A stretch of 64,000 nt of DNA from Acestrorhynchus altus (lineage: Eukaryota; Chordata; Actinopteri; Characiformes; Acestrorhynchidae). Below, piece after piece: positions 20,735 through 30,835 of the stretch (within the stretch, counting starts at the first letter, position 1; each line of letters opens with the position of its first letter). The notes under the pieces were generated by a model. That model saw nothing but the letters and a program-made list of their open reading frames with translations, was not told the origin of the DNA and ran no database searches. The translations under genes were made by a program, and so were the position numbers. Location of the stretch: the NCBI GenBank assembly GCA_034509495.1, contig CM067503.1:1682437-1746436 (forward strand), given 5' to 3'.

Positions 20735-21190
20735 GAGGTCATTGGGGGTCCAATCACATTTAGGGGGAAGTTGTCAAGCAGTTCACAAGTTGTCAGGGCC
20801 AATTATATTAAGGTGGGAGCTCAGAATGAATAATGCTGACCAATCATAGGCAGGGGGTGGTCTCAGAATGAACAACAGGGTGATTAGGACCAATCACAGA
20901 TGGTTAGGATGATTCACACTCAGTGGGAGGTCTCTCAGTGAACAACAAGGAAATAAGAACCAATCACAGTTGAGGGGGGTCTCTGATTGAAAAAACAGGT
21001 GATTTGAAACAATCACAGTAAGGGGGAGGTTACTGATTGAACAACAGAGTTTTTTGGACCAATCACAGTCGAGGGCGGTCTCTGATTGAAAAAACAGGTG
21101 ATTTGGACCAATCACAGTTAGGAGAAGGTCATTGATTAAAAAATAGGATGATTTTGAAGAATCACATTCAGGGAAGGTCACTATTTCCCA
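20735..21190. repeat. About 50-bp tandem array, each unit with a CCAAT box
   Basis: The word CAATCACA or a close variant begins at 20751, 20800 (CAATTATA), 20841, 20891, 20961, 21010, 21060, 21109 and about 21159, mostly 49-50 bp apart. Most units also carry a downstream inverted partner CTCTGATTGAA or similar and a G-rich GAGGGGGGTC-like segment. Five copies read CCAATCA, matching the NF-Y consensus. The 107-codon minus frame (20894-21217) arises from the array. It could be a plain minisatellite or a regulatory array. Confidence 0.85.
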
Positions 21191-21589
21191 GTAACACACC
21201 TGTGAAACTAATGCCAACAGTAAAGATGATCAGATTCAGAGCAGCTGACAGAGCCAGACTTAGTTTCTGAACAGCTTGTTCATATTAAGATCATCGTAAC
21301 CGAGAGAGTGTTTCATCTGATGCTCACGTTACCATTTCAGACCAGCTTTGTGCTGAGAGGGAACCGCGATCCTACAGCTCACAGATCATTGATTTTATGT
21401 GTTCATACTGAATATTTAATTTAACGAACGTTAAACTGAATTAAAGTACATATAACTGGGTTTTGCAATGAAGAATTTTAGGAATCCCTGCATTAAGATA
21501 GATACATCACATTATCTACTTATATGAACGTAATGATGATCTACGTAAGTGATAACAGTGTTACAGTGAAAGGATGAGTTCCCTGCTGG
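21191..21589. other. Unassigned noncoding sequence
   Basis: AT-rich, with no gene or repeat recognised. Confidence 0.4.
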
Positions 21590-21960
21590 GCCTCTATCCT
21601 GGACAGAAGATGAGATACGTCTGGGCATGGAGGTGTAGAGGTTACGGCAGATGTTGCAGCTGGACACTCTTAGGCTGAAGCTGGCATCGCAGCTGGTCTC
21701 ATAAATGGTCGATTGGTGATAAAAATATGATGACCAAGGCTAAGGAAATGTTGGTGTTGGTGGAGACATTCATGGGAAACCCCTGTCATGAGAGGCGACA
21801 CATCGCTGCAGGACGTCCTGCACATTTCGCTGAGCTGTTAGTGTTCCTCATATCACTGCTAGAGTTTCCTGGATCCTTTCAGCAGCGGTTGGGAAGTGCA
21901 TCACTCCTGAGCAGAAACGGGGTTTAATTACTCACCACGAGGCCTCAAACATGAACATCT
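21590..21960 (-). pseudogene. Tc1/IS630-type transposase trace
   Basis: Minus-strand 21645-21610 reads NLYTSMPRRIS, the C-terminal motif also present at 8364-8552 (NLYTSMQRRL). Upstream on that strand, about 21700-21950, only weak similarity in nucleotide words remains. Very decayed; its extent beyond 21650 is uncertain. Confidence 0.45.
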
Positions 21961-22349
21961 TCAGATTCCAAACAGAACCTGGAGTCATCATTAAAGATGA
22001 TACGGTTCCAGTCCAGTCCACAGATTTCTCATTTATGAAACCACTTCTGGCTTGGTCAGAACATCATAGGTGACATGGCCATCCTGCTTCTCTCAGTCCA
22101 CAGATTCATCTGGTCTCAAAGTCTGTCAGGTGGACAAAAGGACATTGTGTCGTAGAGGCAGTCAACGATCTCTCACCAAGACATACACAACCCAAAAGTA
22201 GCCTCTGAGAGCTGTTTTAAAGGGCAGTGGGGGAAGAACTTTTATGTCCTCTTGTGTCAAGTCCAAGTGTCTATTCAGACCACCCTTATAATCATTTACA
22301 GATCTGCCTGAGACACCAATGCATTGAGTCTTGCAGCAATTGTGGGACC
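21961..22349. other. Unassigned noncoding sequence, perhaps transposon-derived
   Basis: Words such as CATTAAAGATGATACGG and CACAGATTTCTCATTTATG could belong to the transposon trace just upstream. No frame with a known domain. Confidence 0.3.
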
Positions 22350-22406
22350 TTTATTTATTTATTTATTTATTTATTTGTTTGTTTGTTTGTTTGTTTGTTT
22401 GTTTGT
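22350..22406. repeat. (TTTA)n(TTTG)n
   Basis: About 6 TTTA units pass into about 8 TTTG units. Confidence 0.95.
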
Positions 22407-22699
22407 AAATAAATGTACAGCAATACCTTGAGACCACCAAAACCAACTGCCAGAACCTCTGCTGAACTATAATGGGTTTATGGGTTCACTTATTTTACAT
22501 TATTTAATGTGTCTTATTTAATTGACATTAATGAGGTTTATTTTTGTTTTTTTTGTAAAATATTTGAAATGTATAAATTCCGTTTGTGAAAGTCATAAAA
22601 AAGGGGGAAATATCCGAAGTGGTCAGCACTTTTTCGTGGGCACTGTTACTAAAAGGTTTCAGCCGTTACCTGTTTCTAACTCCCCAGGACTCCCGACGT
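22407..22699. other. AT-rich noncoding stretch
   Basis: No feature beyond T-rich tracts. Confidence 0.4.
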
Positions 22700-24060
22700 T
22701 CAACACATCATGTAATTGAAATTCGTTTCCATTTCTTCAGCTCTGTTTGGCCACAGAACGAGCCAAACTGTTCAATTAGGAGAAACTCACGGTGGCGTAG
22801 TCGGCACGGAAACGGCGTGGACCGGTCTGACCTGTGAATCTTAACAAATGTGACATAAAATATACATAATATTTGCTTATGTGCCTCCTCCTCCTCACGC
22901 ATAATGAATTGCTTACTATGTATAGAGCCGTGCAATCTTCCCTCTGCGAGTCACTGCATCAACTTTTAAATGAGCTTTTACAACTCGAATGAGCTTTTAC
23001 GGCGCTTCCCGATAATCCTAATATTGTTTACTTTAGAATAAAGTTTTGTTTGTTTATATTGCCTTTTCCTCGAGATTTATTTATGATTTATGATGGTGTC
23101 GTAATTAGCCTGGAGAATGCACCGGTGGTTTATGGAAGAGATGGTTTTATGTCCTTATATAAATCAAGCACATTTATGAAGCCCCGCCAATTAACGACGA
23201 GCCTCCATATTACTGAAAAGCTCATTTCAATGTGCCCAAGTGTGCTCCGACGTTTACTGGGAGCTCCTGTGCTATTAATAATCACCAGCGGATCTGTTAC
23301 TTGTTTTTAAGGGAACGGTTTGTCCTTCCTTTTCATAGCTGCTAATTCTGCGTTTGCTGATAATCACGAATTCAGGCCTGCCTTTGACCCCGGGCCACGC
23401 AGGCGCCTGTTTGATTCCTCGCCTGAAGCTGTCTGCACGCTGCGGTATATATGTTTATGCTTTTGTATAATTTCCACACAAAGAGGCAGGAACAACAGCG
23501 ATCAGTTCTCTCTGCCTTGAGAGCGAAGGCGCCAACCGGTTGGGCTGACATCAATATAGTCGGAGCATATGTGCTTTGATTTGGCCCTTTGTTTGGCGCC
23601 GGCTTTGTCTCACAACTGAAGCCTTGCCAGCAAAATCATCAGGGTACCAAAATATCTCGTTCGTCCCTTTTAAAGTAATTGTCCTTTTGAATTTATCTGG
23701 CGACAACATGTGGCAAAGTAAAGACTCGTGTAGTGTCGCGCGAGTTCTGTAACGTCCTCCCGCAACACCGGATGAGAGCGACTGTTTCAGCGACTCTCCC
23801 AAGCCGGACAAATCAAAGTGACCAATTGTTGCTGTCGTCGGGAACACCTTGTAATTCTGAAACGAAGACCATAAAAGTGGAATTCCACTGTTTTCGTATT
23901 TCTGCACAATGAAACCGTGAAGCCACACATTAGTCACAGAGTGGGTTTGGTGTGAGTGTAGAGAAACGTAAACGAAAGCTTCCACACCGACAGGTCTTAT
24001 ACGATATGTAAAGTCAAAAATGTGCTGCTTCATGAATGAATTAAAAAATGACAATATTTA
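22700..24060. other. Long single-copy island, candidate regulatory cluster
   Basis: About 1.35 kb without recognised repeats. Enhancer-like words include GATTTATTTATGATTTATG, CGTAATTAGCCTGG, CCAATTAACGACG, CTATTAATAATCACC and GAATTTATCTGGCG. A 167-codon minus frame at 23551-24054 has no recognised domain and no conserved-looking block, so I treat it as chance. Confidence 0.35.
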
Positions 24061-24063
24061 CGA

Positions 24064-24096
24064 TATATACTCATCAGCCATAACATTAAGACCACA
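24064..24096 (+). mobile_element. DNA transposon terminal fragment
   Basis: ATACTCATCAGCCATAACAT followed by TAAGACCAC is the terminal sequence of a common fish Tc1-like element and its short derivatives. It is followed directly by an A/C-rich (CAAAAA)n-like stretch to about 24150. Confidence 0.65.
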
Positions 24097-24229
24097 CTGC
24101 AAAAACAAAAAACAAACAAACAAAAAAACAGAAACAAAAACAAAAAAGCAGTAATTATCAGGCAAACAGAGTTATTTTCTAAACATCTGTCTGTTTAAAA
24201 ACAGAAAAATGCTGATTACATTAGAAACG

Positions 24230-24475
24230 TAACCTTTAGAACCTTTAACTTAAACTTAACCTAACTCTTACCCTAACCCTAATCATAACCTACACCTCAC
24301 TTAACCATCGCCCTTACCTGAACCATAACCTGAACATGTCCTGATCCATACCCTTACTCTAACCATACCCTAAACTTAACCTAACTCCTACCCTAACCCT
24401 AATCATACCCTAAACTTACCCTAACCCTAATCATAACCTACCTTAACTCTAACCTAAACATGACCTAATCCATTG
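24230..24475. repeat. Degenerate interstitial telomere-like repeat
   Basis: Overlapping words CCCTAACCCTAATCATAACC, ACCTAACTCTTACCC, ACCCTAAACTTACCCTAACC and variants run for about 245 bp on the plus strand. The unit is (C)CCTAA-like, but perfect TTAGGG arrays of more than two units are absent, so it is a diverged telomere-like minisatellite. Confidence 0.8.
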
Positions 24476-24890
24476 CAAATCATTTCTGTTGTGTTGAATT
24501 TCCCCACTAATAAAGGATTCTCTTATCTTGTAGTCATGCTGACCCCTACTTCTGTTCATCACCATTGTAAAGAAATGAGATGGTGAGTTTCTCTACAGTG
24601 ACCCCCCCCCCCCCCCCCCCCCACACACACATACACACACACTCAAAAGTGCCATAAATCATTCAGGTTTTTTTCTTTCTTTCTTCATTTTCATCCGGAA
24701 ATCTTCACACGGTCATTTTCTTATGACAGTCATCTTTCCGGAATTGTTGGGCGGGACTCTATTTTTGGAATAGAGGGGTTCTTTTGGCTTCAACTTCGAG
24801 AGTCGTGTGTCCCACTGTTTAACATAGCGCAAAAAATCAGGTTTATTATTAAACAGAAGTTGAACAAGGTTTTCTGGTGAGTTTTTTTTT
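24476..24890. other. Noncoding stretch
   Basis: Contains a 21-C run followed by (CA)n at 24602-24642 and T/C-rich sequence to 24700. Otherwise unassigned. Confidence 0.4.
24602..24643. repeat. C homopolymer (21 C) joined to (CA)n
   Basis: Twenty-one consecutive C are followed by interrupted CA units. The same arrangement recurs at 51870-51913. Confidence 0.93.
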
Positions 24891-25460
24891 TAAAAACGAG
24901 AAAAACGTCTCAGACTGGATTCAAAGCCTAAATCTGTCCCGTTCGCTTGTGACGGACTTGGCGCGATCCGATGACTCGGGAGAGAGGGAGTCAAAAAAAG
25001 AACAGAAAAGAAAAGAAAAAGCATGACATCAGAAATCTGCTGTTCCCTTGCTTCCTGTGCACGGCAGCGAATGGCACCCCCCTCCCTTCCCTCGCTGTCG
25101 CACCTTCCAACAGCCAGTTTGGAAGGCGACGCTCCTGCATTTTGTCCATTAATCCCTGCCTGTCGGATCCTGGCCAGGTAATTACTGTTTAAAAATATTT
25201 CATCCCATTCTTTTTCCGCGGAAAAGGAGAAAAGCGGGAACAAAGGCGTACACAGTCATAAACAACGACAAAGGCCCGCTCCGAATTCGTACGCCTTTTC
25301 TCTCCCGGAATCGGCGGCTTTGTTCGTCACAATGTACAAGGTGTCTGCGACAGAAATCTTTCACCGCTTCATATTCAAATTCCGCAGTCACGCTCCGGTT
25401 TCTTACGCCCGGGAAGTTAGGTCTGTTTCATTGTGATGGAGGAAGTGGAGGGGGGGGCAG
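24890..25460. other. Single-copy island, candidate regulatory element
   Basis: Complex sequence with TTTGTCCATTAATCCCTGCC, GGCCAGGTAATTACTGTT and GCAGCGAATGGCACC, purine-rich at 24980-25020. Frames on both strands (24890-25243, 24971-25192) overlap and lack domains. A candidate conserved element at about 25040-25400. Confidence 0.35.
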
Positions 25461-25670
25461 ACACTCTCTGTTCCTGACAGTTTCCAAAACCCCGGAAAAT
25501 AAGCCCAAAATCTCTCACACTTCCCACAGCTGTCTCCCACTAACGTATACGGAGCAGAAGACCCAGCACTGCCCTGATTATTCCCTGTGTATCCTCAGCA
25601 GGGAGCCACGGACTCGGATATGATACTTTAGACCAAAGTGCTAACACTGCTAATAATGAATATGAATGAG
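25461..25670. other. Unassigned noncoding sequence
   Basis: No feature recognised. Confidence 0.4.
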
Positions 25671-25788
25671 TGTGTGGGGTGAGTGTGTGGGGTGAGTGCG
25701 GGGTGAGTGTGGGGTGAGTGTGTGGGGTGAGTGTGTGGGGTGAGTGCGGGGTGAGTGTGGGGTGAGTGTGTGGGGTGGGTGTGGGATG
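25671..25788 (+). repeat. G-rich minisatellite with 48-bp higher-order unit
   Basis: Nine GGGG runs start at 25676, 25689, 25700, 25711, 25724, 25737, 25748, 25759 and 25772, then two GGG runs. Spacings 13, 11, 11, 13 occur twice, so the array is two copies of a 48-bp unit plus a partial one. Loops of 7-9 bases allow G-quadruplex formation on the plus strand. The minus frame reading tandem T-P-H residues is a by-product. Confidence 0.93.
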
Positions 25789-26480
25789 AAACGTCCTGTA
25801 ATAAATGATAAAACGATCAGGATTTGTTGTCACATATTAAAGACACGTTGTCAGCAACTCGTCAGCAGGGTTTCAACCAGCCATGTTTTTGCTACAACTG
25901 TGTTCTGTTGTGGTATTCTTTGTGGGTGTGGCCTCTGACTCCACCTACTGCTGGTTCCCTAACACTGTTTCCACCCCCAGGTTTAAAGGCACTGTGGTGC
26001 TGCAGCCATGGAAGCTAGCACGCGGGCTGGTTCCGCCAAACCTAAGAAGCGTCGGCATCCATCAAAAAAGCTCAGAGGCCAAAGATGGAATAAAGAATAA
26101 AGATTGGCAGTGAGTTTGACAAATGAAGATTTCAGTGTCCTCAACCTGACGTCCCACATGAGCTTCACATCTGGGGAGGAGGTCCGAGGCAAACAGCTCC
26201 CTCTGGTGCTTTGAAATTGGACTGCTGTAGCCGTTTCAAACCCTCGTTCTGATTTCCCACGGATTGTTCCTTTAAGAATTTAATAAACCCCACAGTTTAG
26301 AACCTTTAGTTCTTTAACACGGTCCTTCACACTCATACATCTCATTTACGTAAGCCAGAATGGTTCTTAAACTTCACTGAGGAAGCGTTGTTAGTTCCCC
26401 GGTTAGAAGAATTAGACGATTATAAAACTGATCATTAAAAATAAATACAGTTTTAAGTGTCACGGTTCTTCCTTAAACAT
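25789..26480. other. Unassigned noncoding sequence with a short basic frame
   Basis: At 26008-26100 a short plus frame reads MEASTRAGSAKPKKRRHPSK and stops after about 30 codons. After the stop the frame continues with more residues, which could be a decayed transposon-encoded N-terminus, but I cannot name a family. The remainder shows no repeat. Confidence 0.3.
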
Positions 26481-26485
26481 CTACA

Positions 26486-26602
26486 CCAGAGGCTGAGCAA
26501 CCCTGGTCCTGGAGCGCCAGCTTCCTGCACAGTTTGATGATTTCCCTGCTCTAACAGGTAAGTCTGGTACTCCAGGACCATGGTTGCCCACCCCTGGTGT
26601 AC
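26486..26602. mobile_element. Short palindromic fish repeat ('CCTGGTCCTGGAG')
   Basis: The left end reads GAGCAACCCTGGTCCTGGAG and the right end TACTCCAGGACCATGGTTGC plus CCACCCCTGG; these are inverted complements. This is the layout of a common fish miniature inverted-repeat element. A related copy is at 55695-55865. Confidence 0.7.
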
Positions 26603-27394
26603 AGTAGTTTGAAGAGCATATTATAAGTGTCGTTGTCAATCTACAATCGATAGTTAATATTCAGTGGTTGGTTGTTTGGGTAACACCACCACCTTCCCCG
26701 TGGAAGACTGTCACACTACACCAATTAGAGTTCTTGGAGAAGAATCTTAACTCCAATGCTTCAATGTCAATTTTATAAGACTGAAATCTGTTTTATTTTG
26801 ATTATTATTTAATGGACGAGCAGTAAAAGACGAGAGTATGAGAAATACATGGTGAGAAGTTAAGGTAGAACATTGGCTGTATTTCATGATCATCTCCAGG
26901 ATGTAAAGTTTGGACCTCCAGTTTAAGGGGTTAAGAGTTGACCTCCTGATCACACAGTCACTATTGAGGGCTGTGACAAAGCCTCTTCTGTTACCGAGGG
27001 CTCTCAGCATTTAAAGATAAGTGCAGGTGACAGGGAATGATACAGGACGGCGGAGGGTCCGTGCCAGCTGGGTGAGTCTGGAGGGCTCATAACAGCCTGG
27101 CCGGTTACGAGGCCCTAAATGTGATTAGGTTAATCAGGCCCGTGTGATCCATGGTGTACCACCACACGTCCACTCGCAAGCCATCTGACCACAGTCTAAT
27201 CTCCGTCTGATTCCTGTAATGGGAAAGGATGCCTCTCCAAACATGATTCAGAAAAGTCAGCCCTGACACCAAACATCTCAAAACTCTACGGCGTAGATGT
27301 TAGAACCCATTTTCCAGGTTATTCGGGAGTTGATTTGTAAAGACATCATGTCTATTTAAAACCATTTGGATTTGATGGTTTAGCAAGTATGATC
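26603..27394. other. Unassigned noncoding sequence
   Basis: No repeat or gene recognised. 27030-27230 is complex (GTGATTAGGTTAATCAGGCC is a near-palindrome at 27120-27139) and may be a regulatory element. Confidence 0.35.
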
Positions 27395-27735
27395 AAGCTA
27401 GAAATCTAGACAACCAGTATGACCAAGTTTGACCATGCTGGTTTACCAGCATGAGCTGCTTTCCTAAGCTGGTCAACATGCACGACCAGCATGACCTCCC
27501 TGGTCAACCACCACGACCAGCAAGACCAACATGCTCAACCAGCATGAGCAGCAACACCCAGTTGGCCACCACCGTGACCATCAGGACCAACCTGGATGAC
27601 CAGCATGACCATCAGGACCAACCTGGATGACCAGCATGACCAGCAAGACCAATCTGGTTGACCAGCATGACCAGCAAAACCAGTCTGGTCAACCAGTATC
27701 ACTGTAAGAGCTGGTTAACTCGCTGGCTTACCAGT
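27395..27735. repeat. ACCAGCATGACC-type minisatellite
   Basis: Degenerate units built from CCAGCATGACCAGCA, AGACCAA and CTGGTTGACCAG recur about every 30-40 bp, roughly ten units. One segment, ACCATCAGGACCAACCTGGA, is an exact direct duplication (27576 and 27610). Its complement class is the array at 9893-10485. Confidence 0.85.
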
Positions 27736-28280
27736 ACAGGGCATTTTCTTGCCTTGATCACCGGCTTTTCAACCTCCTTGCCATGAACGCCAGGCTGTTC
27801 CAGCAGGGGAGAAAGGTGCTATAGAAACAGCCTTATGTCAGCTGTAATGTAACGTAGCCTTATGAAAGGATTTCCAGGTGCTTGGCATTGGCTGCGTTGT
27901 TCGGACTGCCGAGTGACTGTTTTAATGTAAATAATCGCTTTTAATTACGATTCCGTCAGTGACACGCTGGTTACGTCTACTCAGCTTATTAAAAAAAACG
28001 CTCAGCATTAAAAATCCATTTGGTGCGAAGGTGTTAAATAATAACAGAATGTCTGGTAATCTCCTTATTGATGAAATAATTAGCGTTTTATTTAGAGCCA
28101 GCTAAAAGCGTCACCGTCAACCCCATGTCCCGCTGTTTTGACGACACTTCAGGATGACACATGACTCCGTGGCATTAGGCCTCGTCACTCATGCTAAGTG
28201 ATCAACACCAGCAGATTTCGCACATTAGCCACTAATGCTCTGAGTGCAATTAATAAATCCCGTGGAAGGAAGGAAGCCTT
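27736..28280. other. Single-copy island, candidate regulatory element
   Basis: 27880-28270 is repeat-free, with AATAATCGCTTTTAATTACG, GATGAAATAATTAGCG, CATTAGCCACTAATGC and GCAATTAATAAATCCC: a high density of ATTA cores in complex sequence, typical of developmental enhancers. Confidence 0.4.
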
Positions 28281-28840
28281 CCGCTGAGGGACAGGCCCCC
28301 GAGGGCCCCTGGGGCTGTCGCTCTGTAACGCTGGCTGATCTTTCCGCTAATTTGAGCGCGGCGGCTTGTGTCAGCGCTCCTGGTGGATAATGTTAATGCG
28401 GCAGAGCACAGGTGTGCTGACAGGTAGCGTTTGGCAGCAGCTCGGGGGAAATCACGGCAGCGCTCGTCCTCCGCTCTCCAAACGAGTCTGTTTACCGTGC
28501 GGAGGGGAAAAACAAACAGGGGCCGGTGCGGCGAGGGCGTACAAACAAGGCTCCCTTCCACAGCTGCGGCAGTGGGGCTGCCGGTGTGACTTTCAGCGTT
28601 CGCGCCATTTCTCCGAGGATCACCACGCTTTGACCTTCCTGACCTTTGGAAAACAGAAGAACGGTGTCGAACTGCTTGGGCTCGATGTCGTTTGAAAATC
28701 TTGTATCTGCATGTTTTCACAGGCTTTAAAAAGGCAGCTGTGCTTTTCTAGACGTATAATCCCGGACTTATTACATCGTATGGCTAAATATCCATCAACC
28801 ACGTTTTAAAGGCCCATATCCAGCCTGTTCAAGGTTCATC
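28281..28840. other. GC-rich noncoding segment
   Basis: 28260-28620 is markedly GC-rich with many CpG. A 156-codon minus frame (28250-28720) and a 109-codon plus frame overlap here; neither shows a domain, and GC richness explains both. Confidence 0.35.
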
Positions 28841-28974
28841 TGTGATTAGAAATATAATAAACATACAAAAATATGTACGAAATATTGTACAAATACAGAA
28901 ATATAAACATTAAAAATACAGGAATGTATTAAATATAAGAAACACACAGAACCATATAATATATATAATAAACG

Positions 28975-29195
28975 ATGTGCAAATGCACACACAACTTGTC
29001 CCCGTCCCTGTAGAGAAGTACTGCCAATAGAATAGGACTCTCTGGAGCAGATAAATAAACATGCCGTGTTCAATGCCAGACGTATTCCGTTCGTCCAGTA
29101 CTTTTGGGATGAGATGCAGATGAGGTGAGGTGGTGATCGTCCAACTTCCTGGCCTCTCGATTATACTGGTCACTGACGCTCTGTTCACACCTGGA
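28975..29195 (-). mobile_element. 'GGGACACCTG' DNA element, 3' part
   Basis: Reverse complement of segments of the long copies: GCAAATGCACACACAACTTG, AGAAGTACTGCCAATAGAAT, AGGACTCTCTGGAG, TTGGGATGAGATGCAG and the inverse of CATCCCAAAAGTACTGG. Together with 29870-30003 it may be one element split by about 680 bp. Confidence 0.7.
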
Positions 29196-29590
29196 TTGGA
29201 TCATAAGTGGGCAGCAATACCTACAGGTGTAAATGGGATGCAGCGTGTCTGGAGGATGCACTGTAATCTGGTCCCTCAAACTGCATTCAGAGGTGGTCAG
29301 AGATGCATATGACCACGTTGTTCTTGCAAAACGTCCATACTTCTAGTACATCGTGTTTACTTTTAAGAATCGGCTCAAAAATATCAATATCATTTGTTTA
29401 TTTACTTAGTAGGATGGATGTGTATCTCTCAATGAAAGTTCTACAATACGACTGATTCCAACAATCAGATTTTTGGACTCTTCGTTTAAAGTTAAGGAAA
29501 CAGTAACTTGTTAATACTGCTGTGGACTGAAAAAGTGTTAGTTCTCGTTACTGAAGTTTTCTGAATTTCCGGAGGTTTAATTAATATTTT

Positions 29591-29651
<61 letters not shown>

Positions 29652-29869
29652 GCTACTGTTTCTGTATCAATACAGTATCTGTATCAGTTTTGGAATATTA
29701 TCTTAGTATCATGATAGAATGGAAAATCAGTGGCATTGCTCATCCCTAATCTATCAATCCATAATCAGGACTGCGAGACCACCCTGTCCACTGTCCACAT
29801 GAGGAGCTCATAACTTATGTTCAAATGAAACTAGGAGCCTCATTTCAATTTGGGCTAAATTATTGGCCC
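29196..29869. other. AT-rich segment between two parts of one DNA element
   Basis: Contains (AAT)n at 29591-29651 and words such as TATCTGTATCAGTTTTGG typical of another decayed repeat. If the flanking parts are one insertion, this is a nested insert or expansion. Confidence 0.4.
29591..29651. repeat. (AAT)n microsatellite
   Basis: About 20 AAT units with one AATACT interruption. Confidence 0.95.
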
Positions 29870-30003
29870 CTCCTCCAGCAGAAATCCGAGAAATCTGACC
29901 ACCTCCCAGGATCAGATCCTCACAGCAATGCTCCAAAATGAACTTTTAATGCCCTTTCTGTAGTAAAAATGAACGTCCCAATACTTTTGTCCATATACTG
30001 TAT
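29870..30003 (-). mobile_element. 'GGGACACCTG' DNA element, 5' end
   Basis: Ends with CGTCCCAATACTTTTGTCCA then TATACTGTA, the reverse complement of the terminus, preceded by CCTCACAGCAATGCTCCAAA, also part of the element. Confidence 0.75.
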
Positions 30004-30594
30004 TGAAGCAATAAGGTGTGAGAGTCTGTTACTGTGACTGTATTATTATTAAAATGGACTTTAACACCTTTTCTCTCCTGTTAATCCCCCAGTAAGAGCC
30101 GCTGGACCCTGTTATCATGTGAACTGATGAACTTTGGTGGGTCATCCAAGCTTGTGCTCTGACTGACCGAATCAAGCATCTCTTTGATATTTGTGCTTCT
30201 CTCACAACAGTCTAAAATAGATTTGGTTTCTTTATATACAGGAGAAGTAGAGCGTTCAGGTTCCTGAAGATGTGCTTCTTATGTTTCTAGGCCAAAAACC
30301 TGCCAAGTTCTTGAAGTATTTTTGGAGGACACAGTCCAGAAGATCCATCTCAGCTTTATATCAATCAATATTCAGTAAATCTAAGCCATATTTAGTCCCA
30401 TTGAGACAGGATTAGTTTTACCTGGGGAGGTAAAAACGTCTGTGAAGTTTATGACCAATTCACTTTGGCTCGATGCTGCATTTGAGGACGATAAACAATC
30501 GTATAAAACATTAGTGATGTTGAAAATAACTACGTTACACTCCAGACAGACTGAACCAGGCTGTACGGACCCTCGCACACAGCCTGCGAAAGGT
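30004..30594. other. Unassigned noncoding sequence
   Basis: No gene or repeat recognised. Confidence 0.35.
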
Positions 30595-30835
30595 CAGTCA
30601 GTCATTATCTCATCCACTTCTTCTTGAAGAGGGTCACGGCTGATCCAGGGTCTACCTGGAGTCGTCAGGTGCAAGATAGGAATACCCCCTATGCAGGTCC
30701 ATCACATGGTACCACATACAGTCATGCTCACCCCTAGGGGGCAATTTAGCCAATTCATCTACCATGGAGGTGAGAGGAAACCAGAGTATCTGGAGGAAAC
30801 CCGTACGAACCCCCAACCCAAGGAGCTTGGTGACT
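30595..30835 (-). mobile_element. SINE-B, diverged copy
   Basis: GGGTCACGGCTGATCCAGG, TACCTGGAGTCGTCAGGTGC, GGGGGCAATTTAGCCAATTC and CTGGAGGAAACCCGTACG are the reverse complement of the SINE-B copy at 3480-3770, more diverged. Confidence 0.7.

Noticed and set aside
20894..21217. 107-codon minus frame with repeated residues
   Set aside because: Arises from the 50-bp CCAAT array; periodic residues follow the DNA repeat and units differ by frame-breaking lengths.
23551..24054. 167-codon minus frame
   Set aside because: No domain or conserved-looking block, and no supporting splice or promoter context.
28250..28720. 156-codon minus frame
   Set aside because: Lies in a GC/CpG-rich segment with an overlapping plus frame of 109 codons; arginine/serine-rich random composition.
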